In this document: positions 42,998-52,678 of the stretch, one piece after another
Layout: every line of letters begins with the position of its first letter
How positions within the stretch are numbered: position 1 is the stretch's first letter
NCBI RefSeq assembly: GCF_000215955.2
Contig: NZ_AFNV02000001.1
Coordinates: 62,001-126,000, forward strand
DNA length: 64,000 nt
Source of the DNA: Salinisphaera shabanensis E1L3A
GTDB taxonomy: Bacteria; Pseudomonadota; Gammaproteobacteria; Nevskiales; Salinisphaeraceae
Direction: 5' to 3'
Program-made: the position numbers and the translations under genes
The notes under the pieces: generated by a model
What the model saw: the letters and a program-made list of their open reading frames with translations, nothing else
Told to the model about the DNA's origin: nothing
The model's database searches: none

Positions 42998-44014
42998 ATG
43001 CAAGCCACTGTTGCCGCATCATTGATCAGCGCCCTGCTCGACTATCTGCAAACACAGGGGCTCAAGCGGTCGACGCTGCTGCAACAGGCCGGGCTCGATT
43101 CAGCCGCACTCGCCTTACCACAACGCACTATCGAAGCCGTGCACTACGAACGGCTTCTGGCCGCGGGCATCGCCCATCTACACAACCCGCTGCTCGGCCT
43201 CGAATTCGGCACCACGGCCCAACCCGAGCGCTGGGGCCGCCTGGGCTTTCTGCTACGGCATAGCGCCACGCTCGGTGAGGCCTTGTCCTACCAGGCACGG
43301 TTTGCGCATCTGGTGAACTCGATCGGGGAAGGCCGTTTTGTCGAACGTTCCGATGATGTGGCGATCGAATGGCATAGTGCGGACGTCGTCATGCCCGCCG
43401 TCATCGAAGAAGCGTTCGCCGCGTGGCTGTGTTTCGCGCGATGGGCAAGCGGACGCAATGAGTCGCCGCAATGCGTCGAATTCAGCCATCGTGCCCAGGG
43501 TGACCCGGCCATCTATCGCGAATTCTTCCAATGCGACGTACGGTTTTCTTGTACCACCAGCCAATTATGTTTCGACCCCGGCCTGCTCGAACTGCCTTTG
43601 CACGGCGCCGATGCGCAGCTGACCGCCTATGTCAGCGCCGAATTCGACCAGAAAGCACGCCGCGCGCCGTCGCTCGAGACGCTGCGACAATTACAGGCGT
43701 GGTTGCTGGCCACCCTATGCGCCCCGCCGCCAACCCTGACTGACGCTGCTGAAGCTCTCCAGATCAACGACCGCACTCTGCAACATCGGCTCCAAACACA
43801 GAACACCACCTTCCGACAGAGCCTGGACAATGCGCGCCATACGCTAGCTCTTCGGCTTCTGGTCGATGCCGGCCTGTCCATTGGCGATATCAGCCATCGG
43901 CTCGGTTTCTCCGAGCAGAGCGCGTTTCAGCGTGCCTTCAAGCGCTGGACCGGCGTGACGCCGCTCGCCTGGCGTCGCATGCGCTATGAACGCACCGGCT
44001 TGTTGAACGAATAA
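42998..44014 (+). CDS. AraC-family regulator with Arabinose_bd-type N-terminus
   Basis: A 338-residue regulator. The N-terminal domain (about 20-200, LLQQAGLD, LGLEFGTTAQPERWGRLGFLLRHSATLGEAL) is the PF12625 type found in OruR- and ArgR-like members, and the C-terminal 100 residues contain the two AraC helix-turn-helix units (LTDAAEALQINDRTLQHRL and IGDISHRLGFSEQSAFQRAFKRWTGVTP). It diverges from the AGPS-like gene with an 87-base spacer and probably controls that operon. Confidence 0.9.
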   Translation: MQATVAASLISALLDYLQTQGLKRSTLLQQAGLDSAALALPQRTIEAVHYERLLAAGIAHLHNPLLGLEFGTTAQPERWGRLGFLLRHSATLGEALSYQARFAHLVNSIGEGRFVERSDDVAIEWHSADVVMPAVIEEAFAAWLCFARWASGRNESPQCVEFSHRAQGDPAIYREFFQCDVRFSCTTSQLCFDPGLLELPLHGADAQLTAYVSAEFDQKARRAPSLETLRQLQAWLLATLCAPPPTLTDAAEALQINDRTLQHRLQTQNTTFRQSLDNARHTLALRLLVDAGLSIGDISHRLGFSEQSAFQRAFKRWTGVTPLAWRRMRYERTGLLNE

Positions 44015-44024
44015 GCGGCACAAC

Positions 44025-45095
44025 TCATCCGAGCCAGAGCGGCAGCAGATGAACGCTACCCAGTGGGCCGAGCAGCACCACGCCTACCAGGAGTAGATAA
44101 AAAACGCGCGGACACGCGACGCCGAGCCCGGCGAAACGGCCCTCAAGCACTTGTGTGGTTACGACCGTCAACGCCAGGATGGCAATCAGCCCCAGCCAGC
44201 GCGCGTAATCGATGCCGAAAAAGAACAGCGGTATAACGGCCAGTGGCGACACGACAAAAACATCGGGCCGGCGGCCATGGGCGAACGATATCCCGATCAA
44301 AGCGGCGACGATGCCCAGAACCAGGCCGCCGATCGCCAGGAGTTCGGGGGTGCCGAATAACCCGTGCCCCAAGCGACCGATGACATATTCCGGGTTATCC
44401 ATCCCGCTGCGGAGCCACACATTGAGCGCATTGTGGTTCGGATCACCCAGGCGGCTACCCAGACTTTGAACGAGCGATGAGCGGCCTGCTTCATAGCGAC
44501 CCGCAAACGCAATAGCGCTCAGCGTTGCCAGTGCGGCAACCAACGGCCAGAACAGAACGCGCGCGCTCGTCGACGATGGCACTGCGCGGTATCGAACCCA
44601 GGCATACGCCAGCACCGGTGCCAGGCCATAGAACAGATAGGCCTCGTGAATCAGCAGCCCAGTGGCACTGATCAAGGCCAACGCGAGACCGTGGCCTCGG
44701 TAGACCAGGCACAGGCTCAACGCGAGTAGCAACAGGTTGAGCTGATCCAGGCGCGCGAAATCGTAGCCGAAATTAAGAAACGTAAAGGGCGCGGCGATCC
44801 AGAGCACGGCCAGCAGCCAGCATTGATCACGTGGCAGGCGCGCGCGCAGGGCATGGAGCAGCCAGACAACGACCAGTGCGAGCGCGACAACTAAGGCCCA
44901 GCCGAAACCGATGATTGCAACCGTGCGCCAGGCATCGGGAACGACCTGAAAAACAGTACCCACAAGCGCACGCCGCACGAAACCGTGATCGAGATAGTTG
45001 ATTTCAAAGTGCAGCGCGTTGAACGTGCTGAACCCGATCGCCGAGGCCGATTGCGTCGTTTGCACTGCAAACCCAGCAGCCACCAGGGCGAGCAT
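44025..45095 (-). CDS. Multi-pass membrane protein of unknown function
   Basis: A 356-residue integral membrane protein with about nine helices. After the first helix the motif FSTFNALHFEINYLDHGFVRRALVG resembles a recurring pattern (NYxDxGFVRRAL) seen in uncharacterised membrane proteins from surface-polysaccharide loci. Many sugar-lipid glycosyltransferases have a similar outline, but no catalytic motif is certain. The frame is open upstream without another start codon, so the ATG at 45095 is used. The gene ends 92 bases after the gdh gene on the same strand. Confidence 0.7.
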   Translation of the reverse strand: MLALVAAGFAVQTTQSASAIGFSTFNALHFEINYLDHGFVRRALVGTVFQVVPDAWRTVAIIGFGWALVVALALVVVWLLHALRARLPRDQCWLLAVLWIAAPFTFLNFGYDFARLDQLNLLLLALSLCLVYRGHGLALALISATGLLIHEAYLFYGLAPVLAYAWVRYRAVPSSTSARVLFWPLVAALATLSAIAFAGRYEAGRSSLVQSLGSRLGDPNHNALNVWLRSGMDNPEYVIGRLGHGLFGTPELLAIGGLVLGIVAALIGISFAHGRRPDVFVVSPLAVIPLFFFGIDYARWLGLIAILALTVVTTQVLEGRFAGLGVACPRVFYLLLVGVVLLGPLGSVHLLPLWLG

Positions 45096-45187
45096 CGCGC
45101 CCAGCGCGACGCCGCCACCTGACCACCCACGGGTGCGCCTCGCCTCGCGATTACGCCGCTCGAGAGCCCGGGCGGTGTCCGCCTCGC

Positions 45188-48100
45188 TCAGGCGGCGCCC
45201 CCCAGACTGGTCGGCTGGGGCGTGGCCAGGCGCGCCATATCGCGTACTGCAACCGTGAGATGCGCATGACCGGGCTGATCGATCGCCTTGAGTTCATCCA
45301 TACGCGCTACGATGAACGAGAGCGTGCGCTCGTGTCGGACGCGCCATTCTGCCAGCGGGTCGTCGCCGGCCACGTCCAAGACCTGCGCCACGATCTGTTG
45401 GTGAATACGATAGCTGTCGCCGCGCAGGCTGGTCCGGGCAAGCGCGGCCCAGCGCCCATCCGCAGGCAGGGCATGAATCGCGCCCTGCAGCCAGTCCACC
45501 GACAGTACATCGCCGACGGCGAAATAAAGTGCAGCGACCGACTCGATATCGTGCCCGCGCTCATCGGCAAGTGATACGACATCCATGATGCCGCCGCCCG
45601 CATTGGCGCTGGCGATCTGACAGGCAAAAGCCTCGTCGAGCCCGGCTTCAACCCAGGCGGCACGGTCGGCCTGCCAGCGCTCGGCATAGCCGCCAACCAA
45701 ATAATCCGGAAGATGCGCCAGCAACAGCCGTGCATCCCGCTGATAGCGTTCGACCAACGACGACAGATCGCCTTGAATACCCGGCGTGCCCAGCCACCAG
45801 CTCATCGCATGCTTGAGCAGACCGATCACGATCTTGTGCAGTTCGTACTGGTGCGCCGTGGCCAGACGATTGTCGAGCGACTCGATTTCGGTAAACAGCG
45901 CTTCGCCGCCCAGCCATGCATCGGTCAAGACGTAGGCGCGCACGGCAGAATCCATGCGTGCACCGAAGCCGGCCGGCAGCCGATGGGCGGTGGCGATACC
46001 CAGGCGGTCCACCATCTGATTGGTGATCAGCGTGGTGATCAGCTCGCGTTTGAGGCGATGGTCGAGTACCGCCTCGGGGAACTGCTCGACCATTGCGCGC
46101 GGAAAGCCCGCCTCGAGCAGGTGGGCAAACCACGGGTCGTCGGGCAGGTCGCCCGCCAGCACGCTGTCGGCCAGTGCGATCTTGCTATAGGAAATGAGCA
46201 CCGCCAGTTCCGGGCGTGTAAGCCCTTGTCGATTGCGCGCGCGCTCTTCAATGGTTTCGTCATCGGGCAGGCGTTCCAGACGACGGTCGAGGCGGCCTTC
46301 GCGTTCGAGCGCGCGCATGAAGCTGACCTGTTCATCGAAACGCGTGAGCCCTTCGGCTTCCATGAGGCTAATTTGCTGAGTCTGCAGATAATTGGTCGCC
46401 AGCACGAGATCGATCACGTCCGGCGTCATCGATGCCAGCAGCGTATTGCGATCCTCACGCGTGAGCGTGCCGGCTGCCTCGACCGTGCCGAGCGCGATCT
46501 TGATATTGACCTCGAGGTCGGATGAATCGACACCGCCCGAGTTGTCGATGGCGTCGGTGTTCAGCCGGCCACCGGCCAGGGCATATTCGATACGCCCGGC
46601 CTGGGTCAGACCGAGATTGCCGCCCTCGCCGACCGCGGCACAGCGCAGATCGCGGCCGTTCACGCGCAGTCCGTCGTTCGCCCGATCGCCGACCTTGGCA
46701 TGGGATTCGGTTCTTGCCTTTACATACGTGCCGATACCGCCGTTCCAGAGCAGATCCACCGGCGCCTTGAGAATACGGTTGATCAGTTCCAGCGGGCTCA
46801 GACGCGCAGCCTGGATATCGAGTGCGGTCCGTGCTTCGTCGGACAGCTCGATCGTCTTTGCGCTGCGATCGAATACGCCGCCGCCGGACGAAATCAGCGT
46901 GCTGTCGTAGTCGCTCCACGCCGAACGCGGCAGCTCGAACAACCGCTTGCGCTCAGCAAAACTCACCGCCGGATCCGGGTTCGGATCGATGAAGATATGC
47001 ATATGGTTGAAGGCGGCAACCAATTTGATCTGCTCCGAGAGCAGCATGCCGTTGCCAAACACGTCGCCGCCCATATCGCCGATCCCGACGACGGTAAACG
47101 GCTCGCTCTGGATATCGCGCCCCATTTCACGGAAATGGCGCTTCACGCCTTCCCAGGCGCCACGCGCGGTAATACCCATGGCCTTGTGATCGTAGCCGGC
47201 CGAGCCGCCCGAGGCAAAGGCATCGTCGAGCCAGAAACCGTAGGCCTGCGACAGGCCGTTGGCGATATCGGAGAACGTGGCCGTGCCCTTGTCGGCAGCC
47301 ACCACCAGATACGGGTCGTCGCCGTCACGACGTACCACATCATGCGGCGGCTCGATGGCCGAACCGACGCGGTTGTCGGTGATATCCAGCAGCCCGCGGA
47401 TGAATATCTTGTAGCAGGCAATACCACGGGCCTGGCGCATCTCGCGCGATTCATCGGCCGGCGCGTTCTTGACCACGAAGCCGCCCTTGGCGCCGACCGG
47501 CACGATCACCGCGTTCTTGACCATCTGGGCTTTCATCAAGCCCAGTACTTCGGTGCGGAAATCCTCGCGTCGGTCGGACCAGCGCAGCCCGCCGCGGGCG
47601 ACCTTGCCGCCACGCAGATGCACGCCTTCGACCTCGGGCGCATAGACGAAGGTTTCGAACATCGGCAGCGGCCGGGGCAGTTCCGGCATCGCCGCGGGAT
47701 CGAGCTTGATGCTCACATAAGGCTTGAACGCACCCTCGTCGTCGCGCTGGTAGTAGTTGGTGCGCAGGGTCGCCTGTACCACGCCGTAGAACGCACGCAG
47801 GACGCGATCCGCATCGAGACTGGCGACCTCGTCGAGCAGTGCGTCGATCTCGTGCTGTTGTGTCGTGTCGTCGGCAACGCCGCTCTCGGGGTCGAAACGT
47901 CCTTCAAACAGCCGCACGAAGCGTTCCACGAGTTCGGCATGGCCGGCGAGCTGTTCCTGAATATAGTCCGGCGAAAACGGCAGCTCGGTCTGCAGCAGAT
48001 AGCGCGTGATCGTGCGCACCAGCACGACCTGTCGCGGTGAAAAACCAGCGCTTACGATCAGGCGATTGAGGCCGTCGTTTTCAGCCGCGCCCGACATCAC

Positions 48101-49975
48101 TGCAGCAAAGGCCTCGGCCACGTTGGCGCCACAGCCGTTTTCGATCAGCGCTTGCGCATCCGGATGATCGGCTTCGTATTCATGGATCCATTGCGGATCC
48201 TGGCCCGCGCGCTCGACGCGATAAGGGCGTTGCGTATGCACCGACAGGCCGAAATTCTCGAGAATCGGCATGGTCGCCGACAACGGCGTTTCTTCGCCGC
48301 TGCCATACAGCTTGAGCTGAACGGTTTCCGAAGCCACGCCAACAACACGCAGCGCTGGCGATGCACCCAGATCCACCGTCGACAGCAACGTCGCATCGTC
48401 TACCGCGGTCTGTGCCGAGAAACGATCACGGTAGGCGCTATCGAAGGCCCGCGCATAGGCCGGCATGATCAGCCCCTGCGCTTCGGCCACGGCCGCGAAA
48501 CGATCCGGCCAGGCGCGCGTGGCAGCGATCAGGGTCTGTTCGAGCGTACGTGCATCGGGCGTATCGACCGCCTCGGCTTCGATCGCGATCTGATAATGGA
48601 TACGCACCAGCGCGCCGCGCAAGAACTGCGCGTCCGACTCCTGCGCACGTCCGTGCAGGCTACGTTCGAGCTCGGCCTGAATCTGTTCGCGCAGGCGCAG
48701 CGTGTAGCGCTCGCGCGGCACATACACCAGGCAGGAATGAAACCGGGCATAACGGTCGCGGCGGACGAACAGCCGCAGCCGCTCGGTTTCGCGCATGCCG
48801 AGCACGCCCATGACGGTGTTGTAGAGCTCGTCTTCGGAGGACTGGAACAACTCGTCGCGCGGGAAGGTTTCGAGGATATAGCGCAGGCTCTTGGCACTGT
48901 GCGAGCGCGGACGCAGCGCCGCACGCGCGGCCACATCGCGCACTTTCTGGCGCAACAGCGGGATCTGGCGCGGGCTCATGGCATAGGCATCGCCCGAGAA
49001 CAGCCCCAGAAAACGGTGGGCGCCGATCACGTTGCCCATGTCGTCCATACGCTTGATGGCGATTACGTCCATGGTTTCGGCGTGGTGAATCCACGAGCGC
49101 CGATTGGCCTTGGCAACCACGAGTATTCGCGGCGACTGGCTGTACTTGTCCAATGCGGCGGCCGGGGCGACATAGCCGTCCGGGTCGATATCGTCACGAT
49201 CCTCGCGTAACAGCCCCAGGCTGGTGCCCGGCATGTCGACCATCATGTCGGCATCGTCTTCGCCGATGTGGATCTCGCGCTGGCGATAACCAAGCAACGT
49301 GAAGTGATCGTCGGCCAGCCAGCGCAGGAACGCCTGTGTCTGCTCACATTCGTCGATATCCATTCCGCTGGGTACGGTATCGAGCTCGGCCACGACTTTC
49401 TGTAACTGGCGCCGCATGGCCTGCCAGTCGCCCACCACACGCGCCAGATCCGAGAGATTGCGACGCACGCGCTCAATGAGTGCTTCCCGGTCGAGCCCGG
49501 CGGGTGCGGCAAACTCAAGGCGCAGCAACGATTCCTCGTCGCCGTGCTCGGCGCTGTCGGAGGCACTGCGAATATCGGTGGGCTTGCCTGCCGCGTCTCG
49601 GCTGACACGCAGGATGGGATGCATCATCCAGTCGATGTCGGCCCCGGCTTCGCGCACCGCCATACTGACGGTGTCGACGATGAAGCTCATGTCGTCGGCC
49701 AGCACCAGCAGCGCCGTATCGCAAGGGCCTTCACTGCCATCGAGATCACGAGTGTGAACCGCAAGCTCTGCGCTATGCCGCGGCTTGCACAACAATTCGA
49801 ACTGGTCGCACACCGCGGCATAAAGTGCGTCGACCGAACGCGCGGCGAGTGCATCGAGTGTTATGCCCTCGAACCAGGCATCCACAAACCGCAATAACAG
49901 GTCGCGTTGCTCGGCCGGCTCGAAACTGCTCGCTCTTGCCCGCACATCTGCAACTATCGTGGCTATCGTGCTCAT
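45188..49975 (-). CDS. gdhB: NAD-specific glutamate dehydrogenase, large (about 180 kDa) type
   Basis: A 1595-residue enzyme that deaminates glutamate to 2-oxoglutarate. The catalytic part contains ARGGLRWSDRREDFRTEVLGLMKAQMVKNAVIVPVGAKGGFVVK, DGDDPYLVVAADKGTATFSDIAN and GIGDMGGDVFGNGMLLS. N-terminal ACT-like regulatory regions and the C-terminal helical region complete the usual length of the L-180 class. The ATG at 49975 (MSTIATIVADV) with GGCGGG upstream is preferred to one 54 bases earlier. Confidence 0.96.
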   Translation of the reverse strand: MSTIATIVADVRARASSFEPAEQRDLLLRFVDAWFEGITLDALAARSVDALYAAVCDQFELLCKPRHSAELAVHTRDLDGSEGPCDTALLVLADDMSFIVDTVSMAVREAGADIDWMMHPILRVSRDAAGKPTDIRSASDSAEHGDEESLLRLEFAAPAGLDREALIERVRRNLSDLARVVGDWQAMRRQLQKVVAELDTVPSGMDIDECEQTQAFLRWLADDHFTLLGYRQREIHIGEDDADMMVDMPGTSLGLLREDRDDIDPDGYVAPAAALDKYSQSPRILVVAKANRRSWIHHAETMDVIAIKRMDDMGNVIGAHRFLGLFSGDAYAMSPRQIPLLRQKVRDVAARAALRPRSHSAKSLRYILETFPRDELFQSSEDELYNTVMGVLGMRETERLRLFVRRDRYARFHSCLVYVPRERYTLRLREQIQAELERSLHGRAQESDAQFLRGALVRIHYQIAIEAEAVDTPDARTLEQTLIAATRAWPDRFAAVAEAQGLIMPAYARAFDSAYRDRFSAQTAVDDATLLSTVDLGASPALRVVGVASETVQLKLYGSGEETPLSATMPILENFGLSVHTQRPYRVERAGQDPQWIHEYEADHPDAQALIENGCGANVAEAFAAVMSGAAENDGLNRLIVSAGFSPRQVVLVRTITRYLLQTELPFSPDYIQEQLAGHAELVERFVRLFEGRFDPESGVADDTTQQHEIDALLDEVASLDADRVLRAFYGVVQATLRTNYYQRDDEGAFKPYVSIKLDPAAMPELPRPLPMFETFVYAPEVEGVHLRGGKVARGGLRWSDRREDFRTEVLGLMKAQMVKNAVIVPVGAKGGFVVKNAPADESREMRQARGIACYKIFIRGLLDITDNRVGSAIEPPHDVVRRDGDDPYLVVAADKGTATFSDIANGLSQAYGFWLDDAFASGGSAGYDHKAMGITARGAWEGVKRHFREMGRDIQSEPFTVVGIGDMGGDVFGNGMLLSEQIKLVAAFNHMHIFIDPNPDPAVSFAERKRLFELPRSAWSDYDSTLISSGGGVFDRSAKTIELSDEARTALDIQAARLSPLELINRILKAPVDLLWNGGIGTYVKARTESHAKVGDRANDGLRVNGRDLRCAAVGEGGNLGLTQAGRIEYALAGGRLNTDAIDNSGGVDSSDLEVNIKIALGTVEAAGTLTREDRNTLLASMTPDVIDLVLATNYLQTQQISLMEAEGLTRFDEQVSFMRALEREGRLDRRLERLPDDETIEERARNRQGLTRPELAVLISYSKIALADSVLAGDLPDDPWFAHLLEAGFPRAMVEQFPEAVLDHRLKRELITTLITNQMVDRLGIATAHRLPAGFGARMDSAVRAYVLTDAWLGGEALFTEIESLDNRLATAHQYELHKIVIGLLKHAMSWWLGTPGIQGDLSSLVERYQRDARLLLAHLPDYLVGGYAERWQADRAAWVEAGLDEAFACQIASANAGGGIMDVVSLADERGHDIESVAALYFAVGDVLSVDWLQGAIHALPADGRWAALARTSLRGDSYRIHQQIVAQVLDVAGDDPLAEWRVRHERTLSFIVARMDELKAIDQPGHAHLTVAVRDMARLATPQPTSLGGAA

Positions 49976-50145
49976 CACCCGCCGCCTGGCCAAATGCGTT
50001 ATCGATGCCGCCACCCTAGACCGGGGCATGCGACATTAACAAGCACCGTAACGGGAGTAGCCACGGCCGCATTACACAGCGCAGCATGACCGGCAATAAT
50101 CAACGGCGTCGGTTAATACCTCGGCACGCGGGTGCCGATGCGATA

Positions 50146-50799
50146 TTAGCGGGTATCGGCCTGGTTATCCGGGTCGGCGGCCTGGAACGCAGCCAGCGTC
50201 ATGCAGGCACGATAGACGCGGCGAATGGTCGGATAGTCGCTGAGGTTCACGTCGTAGCGCGCCGCCATGGACACCTGCGGTACCAGACACACATCGGCCA
50301 GGCTCGGCTTGTCGGTGAAACAGTAGCTTTGCTCGTCGTGCTCACGGGCATGGTTGGCGAGGATGGATTCCATCGGCGCGAAAGCCTTGTGGATCCAGTG
50401 CTCGAACCATTCACGACGTTTTTCGTAGGGCACATTCATGCCGTCGCGCAGATAGCGCAACACGCGCAGGTTGTTCAACGGATGGGTATCCGCGATCGCG
50501 ATCTGGGCAAACGAGCGGATTCGCGCCCGTTCGGCGATATCCCCATGCAGCAGAGGCCGTTCAGGATAGCGCTCTTCTAGATATTCTAGAATGGCAGACG
50601 ACTGGGAAATGACCAGATCATCTTCCGCCCAGAGTGCGGGGATGAGCCCCTGCGGATTGACGTTGAGATAACTCAACCGATCGCCGCGGGCATGATCCAT
50701 GTCGGTGAATATCGACTTATAGGACACGCCCTTGTAGTTGAGCGCGATGCGTACACGATGCGCGGACACACTGCGATGGTGCGTGAACAGTTGAAGCAT
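50146..50799 (-). CDS. maiA: Maleylacetoacetate isomerase/zeta-class glutathione transferase
   Basis: A 217-residue glutathione transferase. The zeta signature is approximated by RSVSAHRVRIALNYKGVSY at residues 9-27; VNPQGLIPALW, ISQSSAILEYLEERYP and the DTHPLNNLRVLRYL of the C-terminal domain are typical of MaiA. It isomerises maleylacetoacetate in tyrosine or homogentisate breakdown. No other genes of this pathway lie in the window. Confidence 0.88.
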   Translation of the reverse strand: MLQLFTHHRSVSAHRVRIALNYKGVSYKSIFTDMDHARGDRLSYLNVNPQGLIPALWAEDDLVISQSSAILEYLEERYPERPLLHGDIAERARIRSFAQIAIADTHPLNNLRVLRYLRDGMNVPYEKRREWFEHWIHKAFAPMESILANHAREHDEQSYCFTDKPSLADVCLVPQVSMAARYDVNLSDYPTIRRVYRACMTLAAFQAADPDNQADTR

Positions 50800-50900
50800 G
50801 CCGATTCCGGACGTTGAGCGTCTTGATAGGTCACGATTCTAGCAAACAGGAATCGCCAAACCGCGCTCTTTCATCAACTCATGTACAACCGGGCCGCCTC

Positions 50901-51260
50901 ATGAGCCACGAAATCGACAACACGGGCGTCAGTCGCCGCGAACTCGAGCGCAATGTGCTGCTCGTGACGTATGTTCTATACGGGCTCGGCTTCTTTTCCG
51001 GGATCACCGCGATTGCCGGCGTCATTATCAATCACGTGAAGATGAACGATTGTCGCGATCGCATCGCCTATAGCCACCACCGCTGGCTGATGCGCACCTT
51101 CTGGTTCACGGTGCTGTGGTCATTGGTTTGTCTAGTGCTCACGCCCGTGATGATCGGCTTTCTGGGTTACGCGATTCTGTGGATATGGGGCGTCTATCGC
51201 TTTATTCGCGGCGTGCTCGCCTTTGCAGAACATCGCGCCATGCCGGGCATGGCGCCGTGA
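50901..51260 (+). CDS. DUF4870-like membrane protein
   Basis: A 119-residue protein with three predicted helices. The middle has INHVKMNDCRDRIAYSHHRWLMRTFWFT, the recurrent pattern of DUF4870-type proteins, followed by LWIWGVYRFIRGVLAF. Function unknown. The ATG at 50901 is chosen over an earlier in-frame one because the extension is not conserved-looking. Its stop overlaps the GTG start of the next gene (GTGA), so the two are coupled. Confidence 0.8.
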   Translation: MSHEIDNTGVSRRELERNVLLVTYVLYGLGFFSGITAIAGVIINHVKMNDCRDRIAYSHHRWLMRTFWFTVLWSLVCLVLTPVMIGFLGYAILWIWGVYRFIRGVLAFAEHRAMPGMAP

Positions 51261-51727
51261 ACACGGCGCCTGTCGAACAAAGCGGCGGGGTAACGGCAGG
51301 CTATATCGCGGCCGGCGCCATTGTGGCCGCACTCTGGCTAGGGGTGGGCATCCTGCTGATTCCAGTCATGGCGGTCATCGCCTTGCTGCACTGGTGGGCT
51401 GCCGCCGGACAGAGCGCGCTCGTCGCCTCGCATCACCGCTGGCTCGGGCGCCACCATGCGATATCGGCAACGGCTTTGGTGCTCGTGCTTGTAGCCCCGC
51501 TCGCCGCCCTGCCAACCCTTTTAACCAGTGCGATGACCGTGCTCAACACGCTGGCGTATGCGCCGAATCCTGTGGAGACGCTGGCTGTGGCCTGGCCCGA
51601 ACTGGGCATCGGCACGCTCATGCTGGCCGTATTCGTGGCGACCGCGGGCTGGATACTGGTCACGCTCTGGCTGAGCATACGTCTCGTGCGTCGGTGGCTG
51701 CGCTGGGCCGATCGACGCCCGGCATAG
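51257..51727 (+). CDS. Hypothetical membrane protein, related partner of the preceding gene
   Basis: A 156-residue membrane protein with four probable helices, starting at a GTG that overlaps the preceding stop. The central LVASHHRWLGRHHAI echoes the SHHRWL of the preceding protein, although the rest differs; the two may be diverged paralogues that act as a complex. No domain recognised. It converges on the response-regulator gene. Confidence 0.65.
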   Translation: MNTAPVEQSGGVTAGYIAAGAIVAALWLGVGILLIPVMAVIALLHWWAAAGQSALVASHHRWLGRHHAISATALVLVLVAPLAALPTLLTSAMTVLNTLAYAPNPVETLAVAWPELGIGTLMLAVFVATAGWILVTLWLSIRLVRRWLRWADRRPA

Positions 51728-51739
51728 GGTCTGTTTGGC

Positions 51740-52678
51740 CTAAGGCCCGATCACCTGCAAGGCCGTGGCTGCCGCGGCAGCACGCGTCTCCACACCGAGC
51801 TTCGGAAAGATGTGCTCGAGATGCTTGTTCACAGTGCGCGGTTTCATATCGAGAATTTCGCCGATATCGCGATTGGTCTTGCCGCGCGATACCCATAGCA
51901 GCACCTCGGCCTGGCGCGGCGTCAACTCGAAGCGCTCGACGAAATCGTTGATGGAGGCTTCATCGTCGAACTCCACGAGTGTCAGTATCCAGCCGTCAGC
52001 CCCCGCCGGCCCGGCCAGGCGAATTGAAAGCCGCGCCTGACCCTGAGCGATTTCGTAAGGCCGTGATGACGGTTCGGCCTGGCGCATCCAGCGCACCAGG
52101 GCGCCGGGTAATACGCCGGGCTGATCGCCATCGAGATAACGTTCAAGATAAGCCGCCGCGCGCGAGCTGTGCCAGCGTACCTGGCCGTCGCTGTCGGCGA
52201 TGATGGCGGCACGCCCGCCCGCATTGACCACCATGTCGGCACGACGCTGTGCCTGGGCGCGCTTGAGATGCGCTTCCACGCGTACGCAGACCTCGTCCGG
52301 CTTCACCGGCTTGGTGACATAGTCCGCGCCGCCGGCGCGGAAACCTTTGACGATATGTTCGCTTTCGGTCAAACCGGTCATGAAGATAACCGGCACACCG
52401 GCAAGCGAGGCATCGGCACTCATGCGCAGACAGACTTCGAAGCCGTCCATGCCCGGCATGCGCGCATCAAGCAGCACCAGATCCGGCGTGATCATACGTG
52501 CTCGTTCGAGTGCAGATCGCCCGTCGACCGCGACGATCACGGTATAGCCTTCGTTGCCCAGAACCTCGGACAACAACGCCAGCGTTTCCGGCTGGTCGTC
52601 GACGACGAGCACCACCCCGCGAACGAGCGGCGCGGTTTCTGCCATTGATCGATCCCGGTTGTCGTAGGCCAAGTTCAT
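51740..52678 (-). CDS. Response regulator, receiver plus LuxR-type DNA-binding domain
   Basis: A 312-residue regulator. The receiver domain (about 20-140) has the acidic pair Asp27-Asp28, phospho-site Asp71 in LVLLDARMPGMDGF and Lys in VTKPVKPDE. A PAS-like middle segment (about 155-240) is followed by a LuxR helix-turn-helix (LTPRQAEVLLWVSRGKTNRDIGEIL). The start at 52678 has a good GGGAG site and overlaps the kinase stop by ATGA, so the two form a two-component pair. The TACGTCA dyads before urtA and fmdA are its probable targets. Confidence 0.92.
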   Translation of the reverse strand: MNLAYDNRDRSMAETAPLVRGVVLVVDDQPETLALLSEVLGNEGYTVIVAVDGRSALERARMITPDLVLLDARMPGMDGFEVCLRMSADASLAGVPVIFMTGLTESEHIVKGFRAGGADYVTKPVKPDEVCVRVEAHLKRAQAQRRADMVVNAGGRAAIIADSDGQVRWHSSRAAAYLERYLDGDQPGVLPGALVRWMRQAEPSSRPYEIAQGQARLSIRLAGPAGADGWILTLVEFDDEASINDFVERFELTPRQAEVLLWVSRGKTNRDIGEILDMKPRTVNKHLEHIFPKLGVETRAAAAATALQVIGP

